Source: CAWJHE01 sp964614855
GTDB taxonomy: Bacteria; Chloroflexota; Anaerolineae; Anaerolineales; UBA4823
Assembly (NCBI GenBank): GCA_964614855.1
Contig: CAZTMX010000144.1
Span: 1-7,274 of the forward strand
DNA: 7,274 nt
Direction: 5' to 3'
The position numbers were made by a program, and so were the translations under genes. Below the pieces are notes generated by a model. That model was not told the DNA's origin and searched no databases. It was given only the letters and a program-made list of their open reading frames with translations. How positions within the stretch are numbered: position 1 is the first letter of the stretch; each line of letters starts with the position of its first letter. Below, one piece after another: positions 1 through 5,947 of this stretch.

Positions 1-1303
1 GGCTTTCGCTTACCTGCACTGCCCCAAAATGGTCTTTCCGCCAAAACCTCTCCAGCATGCGTCCGGTGAGCTCCTGCGCCCTGGCTGACCACTGGCTGGC
101 TTCGTCAAGTTTATCCAGCTTCTCCGCCGCTTGGGCCAGGAAATCCATTTGCAGCACCAGGTAAGTGCAGATATCCGGCGTCTCCACAGGTGGTCGGACG
201 GTGAAAACCGTGCTGTTATCCCAACCCCCGTCGTTGCCGTGATTGCACTGCGGAAAGCCGTCGCCGTTTTCATCCCGCTCAAACAGCCACCAATCAGTCC
301 AGCGGCATAGAAGGGGATAGATCTCAGCCAGCCGTTCAACGGTCAGCAAGCCGCTTTCCCATAATCGCGACAGGATCCAACCGTGCACCGGCGGTTTACA
401 AAAACTCCATGAAAGCAGCCGGTCGTTAGCCAGGTCGGGCAGCGCACCGCTGCCGTCTTGCAGGTCAAACAATACCATCATTTGCGCCCAGGCCAGTTCG
501 GGCAGCCCTTCAGCCAGCGCCAGCACATGAAAAGCATGGTCCCAGCTCCACACACCGATCATCCCGTTCTTGGATGCGTAAATCGCCGGGCGTTCCAGGT
601 GGCCTTTTGCAGCCACGGTGCACGACCAAAGGACATACCCCGCCAGTTCTCGGGTTTCGGCATAGATAGGAGGTACTTCAGGCAGCGCAGCGATGTAGGC
701 GTCTAGGTCGGTTCGCACAAGGTGCAGGCACTCCGCAAACGAAGCACGGTGCTCGATCCTGGGCCAGTTTATGGTTGATTCATCGATAGCAAATTCACCC
801 ACACCGTCATCATCCGGCAGCAGCGTGATGCGGATGCTCTGGCTGTGCTCGGCTTCCCAGGGAGCGTCGACTTCGATACGGCCTTTGAGTGCGCTGAAAG
901 TGAGCTTGCATTCCACCACACTATTCGCTGTCAACAGCCAGGTGTTGTTGCGCCCCGGGATAATATTGTCGTAATACCCGATGCTGGGCATTTGCAGGCG
1001 CAAAGCTGCGCCCTGCAGGCGGATGCGCGCTGTCTCCGCAGCAGGAAGGCATAGCTGCATCTGGGCGTCTTTGGCGCTCACCTCCAGGCAGGTAAAGCTG
1101 GCGCTCGCATGAGAAACCAGGGTTTGGCCTTCTCGCAGCAGCGTCATGTGCAGCACGCCTTGCATCGGTCGCCCGCCGGTTGCCGGCCCGCGCACACTGC
1201 GCAGGTAAAGCCCAGCAGGTTGTTCGGGCGCTTCTGTTAATATCGAAAATGCCATATACGAGCCAAAGCGGCTGAATGGGATTCGTGTCAGGTCAAGGGT
1301 CAT
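1..1303 (-). CDS. Glycoside hydrolase, MGH1/GH63-like six-hairpin family (3' end cut by window edge)
   Basis: The frame is open from ATG at 1303 to the window edge, giving 434 residues with no stop, so the C-terminus is missing. Residues 1-200 look like a beta-rich N-terminal domain. From about residue 215 the sequence is helical and Trp-rich, as in (alpha/alpha)6 glycosidases, with WSWDHAF at 252-258 and GGWDNSTVF at 359-367. The second motif resembles the SGxDNSPR signature of GH63 and mannosylglycerate-hydrolase-like enzymes, where the Asp is the general acid; by that alignment D362 is the candidate acid here. The catalytic base would lie in the missing part. There is no signal peptide, so the enzyme should act in the cytoplasm on sugar brought in by the permeases encoded upstream. 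The ATG has no obvious Shine-Dalgarno sequence and begins 14 nt after a strong hairpin. An in-frame alternative is M17. The substrate cannot be read from the sequence. The family call is fairly secure; trehalase- or glucoamylase-like relatives are less likely. Confidence 0.8.
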   Translation of the reverse strand, partial: MTLDLTRIPFSRFGSYMAFSILTEAPEQPAGLYLRSVRGPATGGRPMQGVLHMTLLREGQTLVSHASASFTCLEVSAKDAQMQLCLPAAETARIRLQGAALRLQMPSIGYYDNIIPGRNNTWLLTANSVVECKLTFSALKGRIEVDAPWEAEHSQSIRITLLPDDDGVGEFAIDESTINWPRIEHRASFAECLHLVRTDLDAYIAALPEVPPIYAETRELAGYVLWSCTVAAKGHLERPAIYASKNGMIGVWSWDHAFHVLALAEGLPELAWAQMMVLFDLQDGSGALPDLANDRLLSWSFCKPPVHGWILSRLWESGLLTVERLAEIYPLLCRWTDWWLFERDENGDGFPQCNHGNDGGWDNSTVFTVRPPVETPDICTYLVLQMDFLAQAAEKLDKLDEASQWSARAQELTGRMLERFWRKDHFGAVQVSES

Positions 1304-1317
1304 AGTCAGGGGATGAT

Positions 1318-1350
1318 GGGGCCTCGAAAGAATGCAGCTTTCGAGGCCCC
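1318..1350 (-). repeat. Perfect 13-bp hairpin between permease and hydrolase genes
   Basis: The arms at 1318-1330 and 1338-1350 (GGGGCCTCGAAAG and its exact complement) enclose a 7-nt loop at 1331-1337. The hairpin fills most of the 72-nt gap between the MalG-like stop and the hydrolase ATG. Neither strand has a T-run after the stem, so it is unlikely to be a simple intrinsic terminator. Likely roles (inference) are protection of the upstream permease mRNA from 3' decay, or control of hydrolase translation, because it ends just 14 nt before the start codon. Confidence 0.75.
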
Positions 1351-1375
1351 TGGTTATCTAAGGTAATGGATAATA

Positions 1376-2296
1376 TTATTCTTTCAGACCGGTCATCGAG
1401 ATGCCTTCGATAAAGGTCTTCTGACCAAAGAAGAACAGGATCAAAATCGGCAAGACGACGATCGTACTGACTGCCATCAGGTACGGATAGGCATTCGCCA
1501 CGGTAGAGTTGAACATCATCGAGCGGCGCATATTCTCCACGCCCAACGCCAGCACCAGCTTGGCGTTATCGTGGACGTAGATCAATGGACCCAGGTAGTC
1601 ATTCCATGCCGTGATAAAAGCAAACAGGGATACCACCGTCAGGGCTGGCCTAGATAGCGGCAAGATGATCTTCCACAGAATCTGGAATTCATTGGCGCCA
1701 TCAATGCGTGCTGCATCCGAGAGCTCAGACGGCAGTGCGCTGAAAAACTGGCGCAAAAGAAAGATGTAGAACGGGTTGCCAAAGAAGGCAGGCACCACCA
1801 GCGGCCGAAAGCTGTCGATCCAGTCGATACGCTTGAAAATCATAAACAGGGGCACCATTTGTACCTGGAAAGGCACCATCATGGTTGCCAGGCACAAGTA
1901 GAACAGGGTTTCGCGCCCTCGCCATTTCAAACGGCTAAAACCATAGGCCACGACCGCTGAGGAGAGGACGCACCCGATGGTGTATGGGATGGCGTAATAG
2001 ACCACCGTGTTAATCACATACAGGTTGAACGGTTGGCTGGCCCAGGCATTGCCGAAGTTTTCCCAGAAAGCCGGGCTGGGGATCCACATCGGCGGCACCA
2101 CGTACACCTGCGCGTCGTTTTTCAATGCCGAAGAGACCATCCAGAAGAACGGCAGCACATAGGTGATGGTGAGCAGGGTTAGCACGCTGTATTTTAGGAT
2201 TTCTCTCAGCCAACCGACGGCGCCCAGATTTTGGATTCTTTCTTTTTCGATCGCGGCTTGAATATCTGTGTTTTTTGTTTGCGCTTGGTTAGTCAT
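1376..2296 (-). CDS. Carbohydrate ABC transporter permease, MalG-like (CUT1 family)
   Basis: This 306-residue inner-membrane subunit forms the sugar translocation pore with the MalF-like partner encoded just upstream. After a polar N-terminus of about 33 residues there are six predicted membrane spans, near 35-57, 93-119, 129-154, 166-183, 217-235 and 270-290. The cytoplasmic EAA loop reads DAARIDGANEF from 194, followed by PLSRP to 217; this is the docking site for the ATPase. The tail from 291 (GQKTFIEGISMTGLKE) is the usual MalG-type C-terminus. Length is normal and no break is seen. The start is ATG at 2296, with AGGGAGG five bases upstream; that ribosome site overlaps the stop codon of the preceding gene, which implies translational coupling. 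The sugar cannot be told from the permease. The family call is very secure. Confidence 0.96.
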   Translation of the reverse strand: MTNQAQTKNTDIQAAIEKERIQNLGAVGWLREILKYSVLTLLTITYVLPFFWMVSSALKNDAQVYVVPPMWIPSPAFWENFGNAWASQPFNLYVINTVVYYAIPYTIGCVLSSAVVAYGFSRLKWRGRETLFYLCLATMMVPFQVQMVPLFMIFKRIDWIDSFRPLVVPAFFGNPFYIFLLRQFFSALPSELSDAARIDGANEFQILWKIILPLSRPALTVVSLFAFITAWNDYLGPLIYVHDNAKLVLALGVENMRRSMMFNSTVANAYPYLMAVSTIVVLPILILFFFGQKTFIEGISMTGLKE

Positions 2297-2301
2297 TTCA
2301 G

Positions 2302-2308
2302 CCTCCCT
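2302..2308 (-). promoter_or_regulatory. Ribosome binding site overlapping the upstream stop codon
   Basis: On the minus strand AGGGAGG is fused to the TAG stop of the MalF-like gene (TAGGGAGG), five bases before the ATG at 2296. Ribosomes finishing the first permease are placed to reinitiate on the second, consistent with equal amounts of the two subunits. Confidence 0.85.
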
Positions 2309-3209
2309 ATTTTTCGCTACCGTAGTAGACCCAACGCGCGGAGGTCTTGAATAGGATAAATGTAAAGAAAATGATGATCACAAACAAGATCCACGCCATG
2401 GCTGAGGCTTTACCCATGCGCAAGTAGGCGAAGGCATTACGGTACAGGTAGAGCGAGTACAATTCGGTTGAATTGCTCGGGCCGCCTCCAGTCAACAGCC
2501 AGGGGAGGGTGAAGTTTTGAAAGCCGTCGATAAAACCCATCACCAGGTTGTACAGGATCACCGGCGTACACATGGGGATGGTGATGTGGATGAATTTCTG
2601 GAAAGCATTAGCGCCGTCGACAACCGCCGCTTCATACAGCGAGCGCGGTACATCCTGCAGGGTAGCCAGGAAGATCACGATAGCGTTGCCCTGCGCCCAC
2701 ATATAGATCATCACCAGGGATGGTTTTGCTAATGCCGGGCTGGATAGGAATGGAATGACAGGCAGCCCGAGACCTTGCAACACCGAGTTGATGGCGCCGA
2801 ACTGGATGTTCAGCAGGAATTGCCAGACCACAGCCACCACCACCGTGGGCACGATGGCAGGGAAGAAAAAGATGGCCCGGAAGAAAGGGCGTGCAGCAAT
2901 TTTTGTGTTGAGCAGGGAAGCCATCAGGAAAGCGGTGAGCACACCCAGTGGAGCGCTCAGCAGCACATAATACAGGGTGTTGTACATCACCGTCCAAAAC
3001 TGCGGGTCGGTAGTGAACAGTTCAATGTAATTACCCAGGCCGATCCACACCGCAGGGCGCAGGAGATCATAGCGGGTAAAACTGTAGTAAAGCGATGAAG
3101 CCAGGGGGTAGAATGTAAAAAGAAGAAAACCAATGATCCAGGGTGAAACAAAAAGCAATCCCAACTTGAGTTCGCGTTTGTCTGCAGCAGACATTGCGCC
3201 TGATTTCAT
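2307..3209 (-). CDS. Carbohydrate ABC transporter permease, MalF-like (CUT1 family)
   Basis: This is a 300-residue inner-membrane subunit that pairs with the MalG-like protein. Six membrane spans are predicted, near residues 16-41, 76-101, 110-135, 163-183, 217-235 and 270-290. The EAA loop begins at 193 (EAAVVDGANAFQKF) and ends with PMCTP at 212-216, the typical ATPase-docking motif. The family-typical WLLTGGGPSNST stretch lies near 237-248. The chosen start is ATG at 3209 because GAGGTG sits four bases before it. An in-frame GTG at 3230 would add seven residues but would place that ribosome site inside the gene. Another ATG at 3194 has a weaker site. The gene is separated from the binding-protein gene by 153 nt of structured DNA but is coupled to the next permease gene. 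It lacks the long N-terminal extension of enterobacterial MalF, which is normal for this family. The sugar is unknown. Confidence 0.95.
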   Translation of the reverse strand: MKSGAMSAADKRELKLGLLFVSPWIIGFLLFTFYPLASSLYYSFTRYDLLRPAVWIGLGNYIELFTTDPQFWTVMYNTLYYVLLSAPLGVLTAFLMASLLNTKIAARPFFRAIFFFPAIVPTVVVAVVWQFLLNIQFGAINSVLQGLGLPVIPFLSSPALAKPSLVMIYMWAQGNAIVIFLATLQDVPRSLYEAAVVDGANAFQKFIHITIPMCTPVILYNLVMGFIDGFQNFTLPWLLTGGGPSNSTELYSLYLYRNAFAYLRMGKASAMAWILFVIIIFFTFILFKTSARWVYYGSEK

Positions 3210-3213
3210 GGAA

Positions 3214-3219
3214 CACCTC
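3214..3219 (-). promoter_or_regulatory. Ribosome binding site that sets the MalF-like start
   Basis: GAGGTG on the minus strand lies four bases upstream of ATG 3209. It favours this start over the in-frame GTG at 3230 and the ATG at 3194. Confidence 0.75.
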
Positions 3220-3241
3220 GCAAAATCCACAATCCAGTTTT

Positions 3242-3279
3242 TCAGTTCCTGGGAATAGCGAGCTATCCCCAGGAACTGA
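3242..3279 (-). repeat. Long hairpin between binding-protein and permease genes
   Basis: A 12-bp perfect stem (3242-3253 with 3268-3279) continues, after one A/C mismatch, into 4 more pairs (3255-3258 with 3263-3266) closed by a CGAG tetraloop. On the transcribed minus strand it is followed by an A-run rather than a U-run, so it does not resemble an intrinsic terminator. Hairpins at the junction between binding-protein and permease genes (as between malE and malF in E. coli) are known to stabilise the upstream message, so excess binding protein can be made. That role is inferred here. Confidence 0.75.
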
Positions 3280-3310
3280 GTATTTTGTAATAACCACCCT
3301 TAGATTGCCG

Positions 3311-3341
3311 GGTTCGCTAAGCGAAACCGTTCGCAGGAACC
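3311..3341 (-). repeat. Second structured element with two competing folds
   Basis: Just 3' of the binding-protein stop, two mutually exclusive hairpins can be drawn. Fold A pairs 3311-3317 with 3321-3328 (one bulged base, 3-nt loop). Fold B pairs 3311-3315 with 3337-3341 around an inner stem of 3321-3325 with 3330-3334 (4-nt loop). Base 3321 onward is shared by both. Together with the 3242-3279 hairpin this makes the junction highly structured. The function is unknown. Confidence 0.45.
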
Positions 3342-3362
3342 ACCCAGGGTGATCAGAGAATA

Positions 3363-4757
3363 TTATGAACCAAATCCAGCGTTTTTCCACTCCGCTTCGC
3401 AGCGCTTCTGGAATTCAGCAGCCGCATCTGCACCGGTCATGTTGCCGCGGTTCACTTCATCACTCAGCTGGTCGTAATTGGTCTGGACAAAGGATGAAAT
3501 CGGGCAAGCGATCGCCGGCTGCATGTCTGTGGCTTCCTTGACAGAGTTGAAGTAGAAGTCCAGACCGGGGAAGGCCTTTGGATCGGTCTTATCCAGGAAC
3601 GGGGTGTAGGCGGGCAGCCAACCGAGTTCCTTGAAGATCTTGTCGCACAATTCATCGGTGGCTAAGAATTCTGAGAACTTAAAGCCTTCGGCGATCTTCT
3701 TCGCACCGTTGAAGAAGACCACATAGTGACCGCCGGTGCCTTGAACTTTCTCGCCGCGCCGTTCTTCTGGAACGGGAACCCAGCTAGCAATGTTGTATTG
3801 GGCGACCTCTGGTTTCTGGGCCTGGGTCTCGCCGGGGTGCCAGTACCCTTCAATAATCATTGCCTGGACTTCCGCGTTGAATGAACCGCCCCAGGTTTCG
3901 TTGGCTGCAACCTGGCGCATACCGGACATTTTATCTGCACCGACTGACTTGTAGAATTCACCGTAGGTATCAAAGGCAGCCGCCATCTTCTCGTTGCCCA
4001 GATCGAATTTCCCGGTTTCAGGGTCAAACCATTTGAAGCCCCAGGAGCGGGCAGCCAGGAAACCGTCATTGACCGCGCTGCCTTCGGCGTCCATCGGGTC
4101 GAGACCGATGGTCAACAGGTTGCCGGCGGGATCAAATGAGGTCAACGCCTTGTGCCATTCCAGGGTTTCGTCCCAGGTGACGGGCAGGTTCTCGGGATCC
4201 AGGCCGGCTGCTTCGAGCATGCGTTTGTTGTAGTTCAGGCCGTAACGTACAAAGCATTCCAGGGTCGGCACGCCCAGGTGTTTGCCGCCGTAGAAACCGC
4301 CGTCCCAGTTACCTGAGATGAAGCTGTCTTTTTTGATAATGCTGCTTTTGGCGACGTAATCGGCGATATCCACGCACACATCGCGCGAGAAGATATCCAG
4401 GTAAGAAATGTTGGAGGCGATATCGGGAGGTGTGCCGGCTGCCAGGGCGGTGAACAGCACTTCGTCGGAGATGCTGGGCTTCATCTCAACATTCACGCCG
4501 CCCATCAGCTCCTTATACTTGGCCATTTCTTTGAAACCTTCAAAGAAAGGCACAAGCTCACCCCAGCCAACCCACCACTGCACAGCTTCGCCGCTTGCAG
4601 CTGCTGGTACGGCAGGTGCTGCTGCTTCTGGAGCCGCTGCTTCAGGGGTCACCGGCTGCGGTGTACCGCATGCAGCCAGGAAGCCTGCTCCGGCGGATAG
4701 AGACGCGATTTTTAGAAATTCTCTTCTCGACAGACCTTTAACAAAATTTTGTGGCAT
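3363..4757 (-). CDS. Sugar ABC transporter substrate-binding lipoprotein (Tat-exported, family 1)
   Basis: This 464-residue protein is the first gene of the operon and captures the sugar outside the membrane for the two permeases. The N-terminus has a twin-arginine motif SRREFLK (10-16), a hydrophobic segment (17-27) and a lipobox LAAC with C30 as the lipidation site. Export should therefore be by the Tat route, folded, and then anchored to the membrane. Residues 31-56 form an Ala/Pro-rich linker, and the mature domain starts near WWVGW at 61-65. AAGTPPDI at 106-113 is a hallmark of the SBP_bac_1 family. The aromatic-rich body fits a carbohydrate ligand, which cannot be named. Length is normal and the frame is intact to TAA at 3365-3363. 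ATG 4757 is supported by AAGGAG six bases upstream, the strongest ribosome site in the operon, as expected for a protein needed in excess. Confidence 0.95.
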   Translation of the reverse strand: MPQNFVKGLSRREFLKIASLSAGAGFLAACGTPQPVTPEAAAPEAAAPAVPAAASGEAVQWWVGWGELVPFFEGFKEMAKYKELMGGVNVEMKPSISDEVLFTALAAGTPPDIASNISYLDIFSRDVCVDIADYVAKSSIIKKDSFISGNWDGGFYGGKHLGVPTLECFVRYGLNYNKRMLEAAGLDPENLPVTWDETLEWHKALTSFDPAGNLLTIGLDPMDAEGSAVNDGFLAARSWGFKWFDPETGKFDLGNEKMAAAFDTYGEFYKSVGADKMSGMRQVAANETWGGSFNAEVQAMIIEGYWHPGETQAQKPEVAQYNIASWVPVPEERRGEKVQGTGGHYVVFFNGAKKIAEGFKFSEFLATDELCDKIFKELGWLPAYTPFLDKTDPKAFPGLDFYFNSVKEATDMQPAIACPISSFVQTNYDQLSDEVNRGNMTGADAAAEFQKRCEAEWKNAGFGS

Positions 4758-4763
4758 ATCCTT

Positions 4764-4769
4764 CTCCTT
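4764..4769 (-). promoter_or_regulatory. Strong ribosome binding site of the binding-protein gene
   Basis: AAGGAG on the minus strand is followed by a 6-nt spacer and ATG 4757. It is the best Shine-Dalgarno match in the operon and contrasts with the hydrolase gene, which shows none. Confidence 0.85.
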
Positions 4770-4978
4770 GAGTAATATTTCTTTTCAAAACAAAAATTAG
4801 TATAAGAAAATGGATGGAGCGATATAAGAGATAAATAATCGTTTGGAATTCCTGGTTTTACTCCTCCCTTCCTGTTTTCTAAATAGCCGCGTTGAAAGCA
4901 GGTCTGCTAATATATCAATAACATATTTTATCAGAAATAATAGAATTGGTATTCATAATTTATAAGCAAATTAAACCC
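4770..4978 (-). promoter_or_regulatory. AT-rich upstream region of the sugar operon; promoter and operator not pinned down
   Basis: The operon promoter should lie in these 209 bases, but no box pair is convincing. TATACT (minus strand, 4804-4799) is a possible -10, though the hexamer 17 bp upstream is a poor -35. Possible regulator sites are a 12-bp palindrome AGCAGGTCTGCT (4897-4908), an 8-bp palindrome GGAATTCC (4845-4852), and a direct repeat of TTCCTG(G)TTTT at 4849 and 4869, spaced 20 bp. None matches the usual LacI-type operator with a central CG. No gene or RNA is recognised here. Confidence 0.4.
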
Positions 4979-5009
4979 TTGACATTGACGTAACGTTAAG
5001 GTGTATGAT
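4979..5009 (+). promoter_or_regulatory. MerR-type promoter with 19-bp spacer and central palindrome
   Basis: The -35 TTGACA (4979-4984) and -10 TATGAT (5004-5009) are near-consensus but 19 bp apart instead of 17. This overlong spacer is characteristic of promoters that MerR-family proteins activate by twisting the DNA. The perfect palindrome TAACGTTA (4991-4998) is centred in the spacer, and a broader imperfect dyad spans 4977-5001 (CCTT to AAGG). The next gene downstream encodes a MerR protein, so autoregulation is likely. The boxes are seen in the sequence; activation is inferred. Confidence 0.8.
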
Positions 5010-5026
5010 TGCATTCATTGAAATCT

Positions 5027-5051
5027 TATACCAGGTATATCATACCCCTGG
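5027..5051 (+). repeat. Overlapping inverted repeats in the regulator's 5' leader
   Basis: TATACC-A-GGTATA (5027-5039) is a perfect 6-bp inverted repeat. GGTAT (5034-5038) can instead pair with ATACC (5042-5046), and CCAGG (5031-5035) with CCTGG (5047-5051), ending one base before the ribosome site GAGGA (5053-5057). It could be a second operator half-site cluster or an RNA structure affecting translation. Confidence 0.4.
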
Positions 5052-5061
5052 CGAGGAAAAT

Positions 5062-5811
5062 ATGACCTACACCATCAAACAGATTGCTGACCTGGCTGGC
5101 GTGACCACCCGCACGCTGCGCTATTACGATGAAATCGGTCTGTTGGCCCCATCGCAGACAGGCGAAAACGGCTACCGTTACTACGATCAAAGCGCATTGC
5201 TGCAATTGCAGCAAATCTTGTTCTTTCGTGAGCTGGATGTGCCGGTGAAGGACATCCAGTACCTGATGAGCCGGCCGGATTTCAACCCGCTGCAGGCTTT
5301 GCAGGAGCACCGTCTGGCGCTGCAGGAGCGAGCAAAACGCATGGAAACCCTGATGGACACGCTAGACCAGACCATCGCAACTTTACAAGGAGAATGGATC
5401 ATGAGCGACAAAGAGTACTTTGAAGGTTTTGATGAGAGCAAGTACGAGGAAGAAACCCGCCAGCGCTGGGGGCACACTGCAGCCTATAAAGAATCCACCA
5501 CAAAGTGGAAGAGCTACACCAAGGAGCAAAAGGAAGCCATCAAGGAAGAGGGCGGGCGCTTGACGCTGCGCATGGTCACCACCAACCCCCAGGCACGAGC
5601 GGATGATCCGGATGTGCAGGCAGCCGTCGGCGAGTACCACGCCTACTTGAACAAATATTTCTACACCTGCGATGTGCAGTTTCTACGCAACCTGTCCGAT
5701 ATGTGGGTAGCCGACCCGCGCTTTGCGATCAATTACGAGAGGATACGCGAGGGCGGGGCGGTGTTTATCCGGGATGCGGTGCATTTGTATTGCGAATCTC
5801 AGGGTAAGTAG
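5062..5811 (+). CDS. MerR-family transcription regulator with TipAS ligand-binding domain (TipAL-like)
   Basis: The 249-residue product has the TipAL layout (Streptomyces TipAL is of similar size). Residues 1-70 form the MerR winged-helix DNA-binding domain, with the helix-turn-helix and wing start at 4-28 (TIKQIADLAGVTTRTLRYYD) and GYRYYD at 37-42. Residues 75-112 form a long coiled-coil dimerisation helix. Residues 114-249 form the all-helical TipAS domain, with the conserved segment MWVADPRFAINYERI at 214-228. In Streptomyces, TipAS binds thiopeptide antibiotics, with a cysteine taking part; C203 (YFYTCD) is the candidate equivalent and C244 is the only other cysteine. ATG 5062 is preceded by GAGGA at 5053-5057. 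An in-frame ATG at 5005 lies inside the -10 box and cannot be used. The gene stands alone between two sugar-binding units and has no efflux gene beside it. Its ligand is unknown, and thiopeptide binding should not be assumed. Confidence 0.93.
   Translation: MTYTIKQIADLAGVTTRTLRYYDEIGLLAPSQTGENGYRYYDQSALLQLQQILFFRELDVPVKDIQYLMSRPDFNPLQALQEHRLALQERAKRMETLMDTLDQTIATLQGEWIMSDKEYFEGFDESKYEEETRQRWGHTAAYKESTTKWKSYTKEQKEAIKEEGGRLTLRMVTTNPQARADDPDVQAAVGEYHAYLNKYFYTCDVQFLRNLSDMWVADPRFAINYERIREGGAVFIRDAVHLYCESQGK
5387..5403 (+). promoter_or_regulatory. Internal ribosome site and start codon for a free TipAS protein
   Basis: AAGGAG (5387-5392), an 8-nt spacer and ATG (5401-5403) lie inside the regulator gene, in frame at codon 114. 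Starting here would give a 136-residue protein consisting only of the TipAS domain, close to the size of Streptomyces TipAS (about 144), which is made the same way. This internal ribosome site is stronger than that of the full-length protein. Out-of-frame ATG 5394 is too close to the site to compete well. Confidence 0.75.
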
Positions 5812-5838
5812 ACAGTTCAAGCATTGTCAACGAAAGAG

Positions 5839-5875
5839 ATCAGGGGCTGGGCATTTTTTACCACCAGCCCCTGAT
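5839..5875 (+). terminator. Likely terminator after the MerR/TipAS gene
   Basis: A perfect 12-bp GC-rich stem (5839-5850 with 5864-5875, ATCAGGGGCTGG and its complement) has a 13-nt loop containing a T-run. It begins 28 nt after the regulator stop. The following TTTGAATTATTT is a weak T-tract. As the only hairpin between two convergent genes, it may also stop transcripts from the opposite strand. Confidence 0.65.
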
Positions 5876-5947
5876 TTGAATTATTTAGCGATTAAGACAA
5901 TGAAAATTCTTACTAATAAGGTTAGTTAGCTCCACATTCACATAAAT

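Noticed and set aside
10..339. 109-codon minus-strand frame at the left edge
   Set aside because: It lies out of frame inside the glycoside hydrolase, whose long in-frame translation carries clear family motifs.
1318..1350. Intrinsic terminator between the permease and hydrolase genes
   Set aside because: The stem is perfect, but no U-run follows on either strand and the hydrolase start is only 14 nt away.
2755..3098. Overlapping plus-strand open frames opposite the MalF-like permease
   Set aside because: They lie opposite conserved membrane-protein codons, and the His/Glu-rich translation has no family resemblance.
3210..3230. GTG start at 3230 for the MalF-like permease
   Set aside because: It would bury the GAGGTG ribosome site inside the coding region. 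ATG 3209 is correctly spaced from that site.
4408..4800. 130-codon plus-strand open frame antisense to the binding-protein gene
   Set aside because: It mirrors the Ala/Pro-rich linker and signal region of a well-supported gene, is low in complexity, and has no recognisable family or ribosome site.
5005..5061. Extended N-terminus of the MerR regulator from the in-frame ATG at 5005
   Set aside because: That ATG lies inside the -10 box TATGAT, so it cannot be in the mRNA. The residues are not MerR-like, and ATG 5062 has a good ribosome site and starts at the usual family position.
4758..5061. Control of the sugar operon by the TipA-like regulator
   Set aside because: The only MerR-type promoter found points toward the regulator itself. 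No second TAACGTTA-type site was seen near the sugar operon start.
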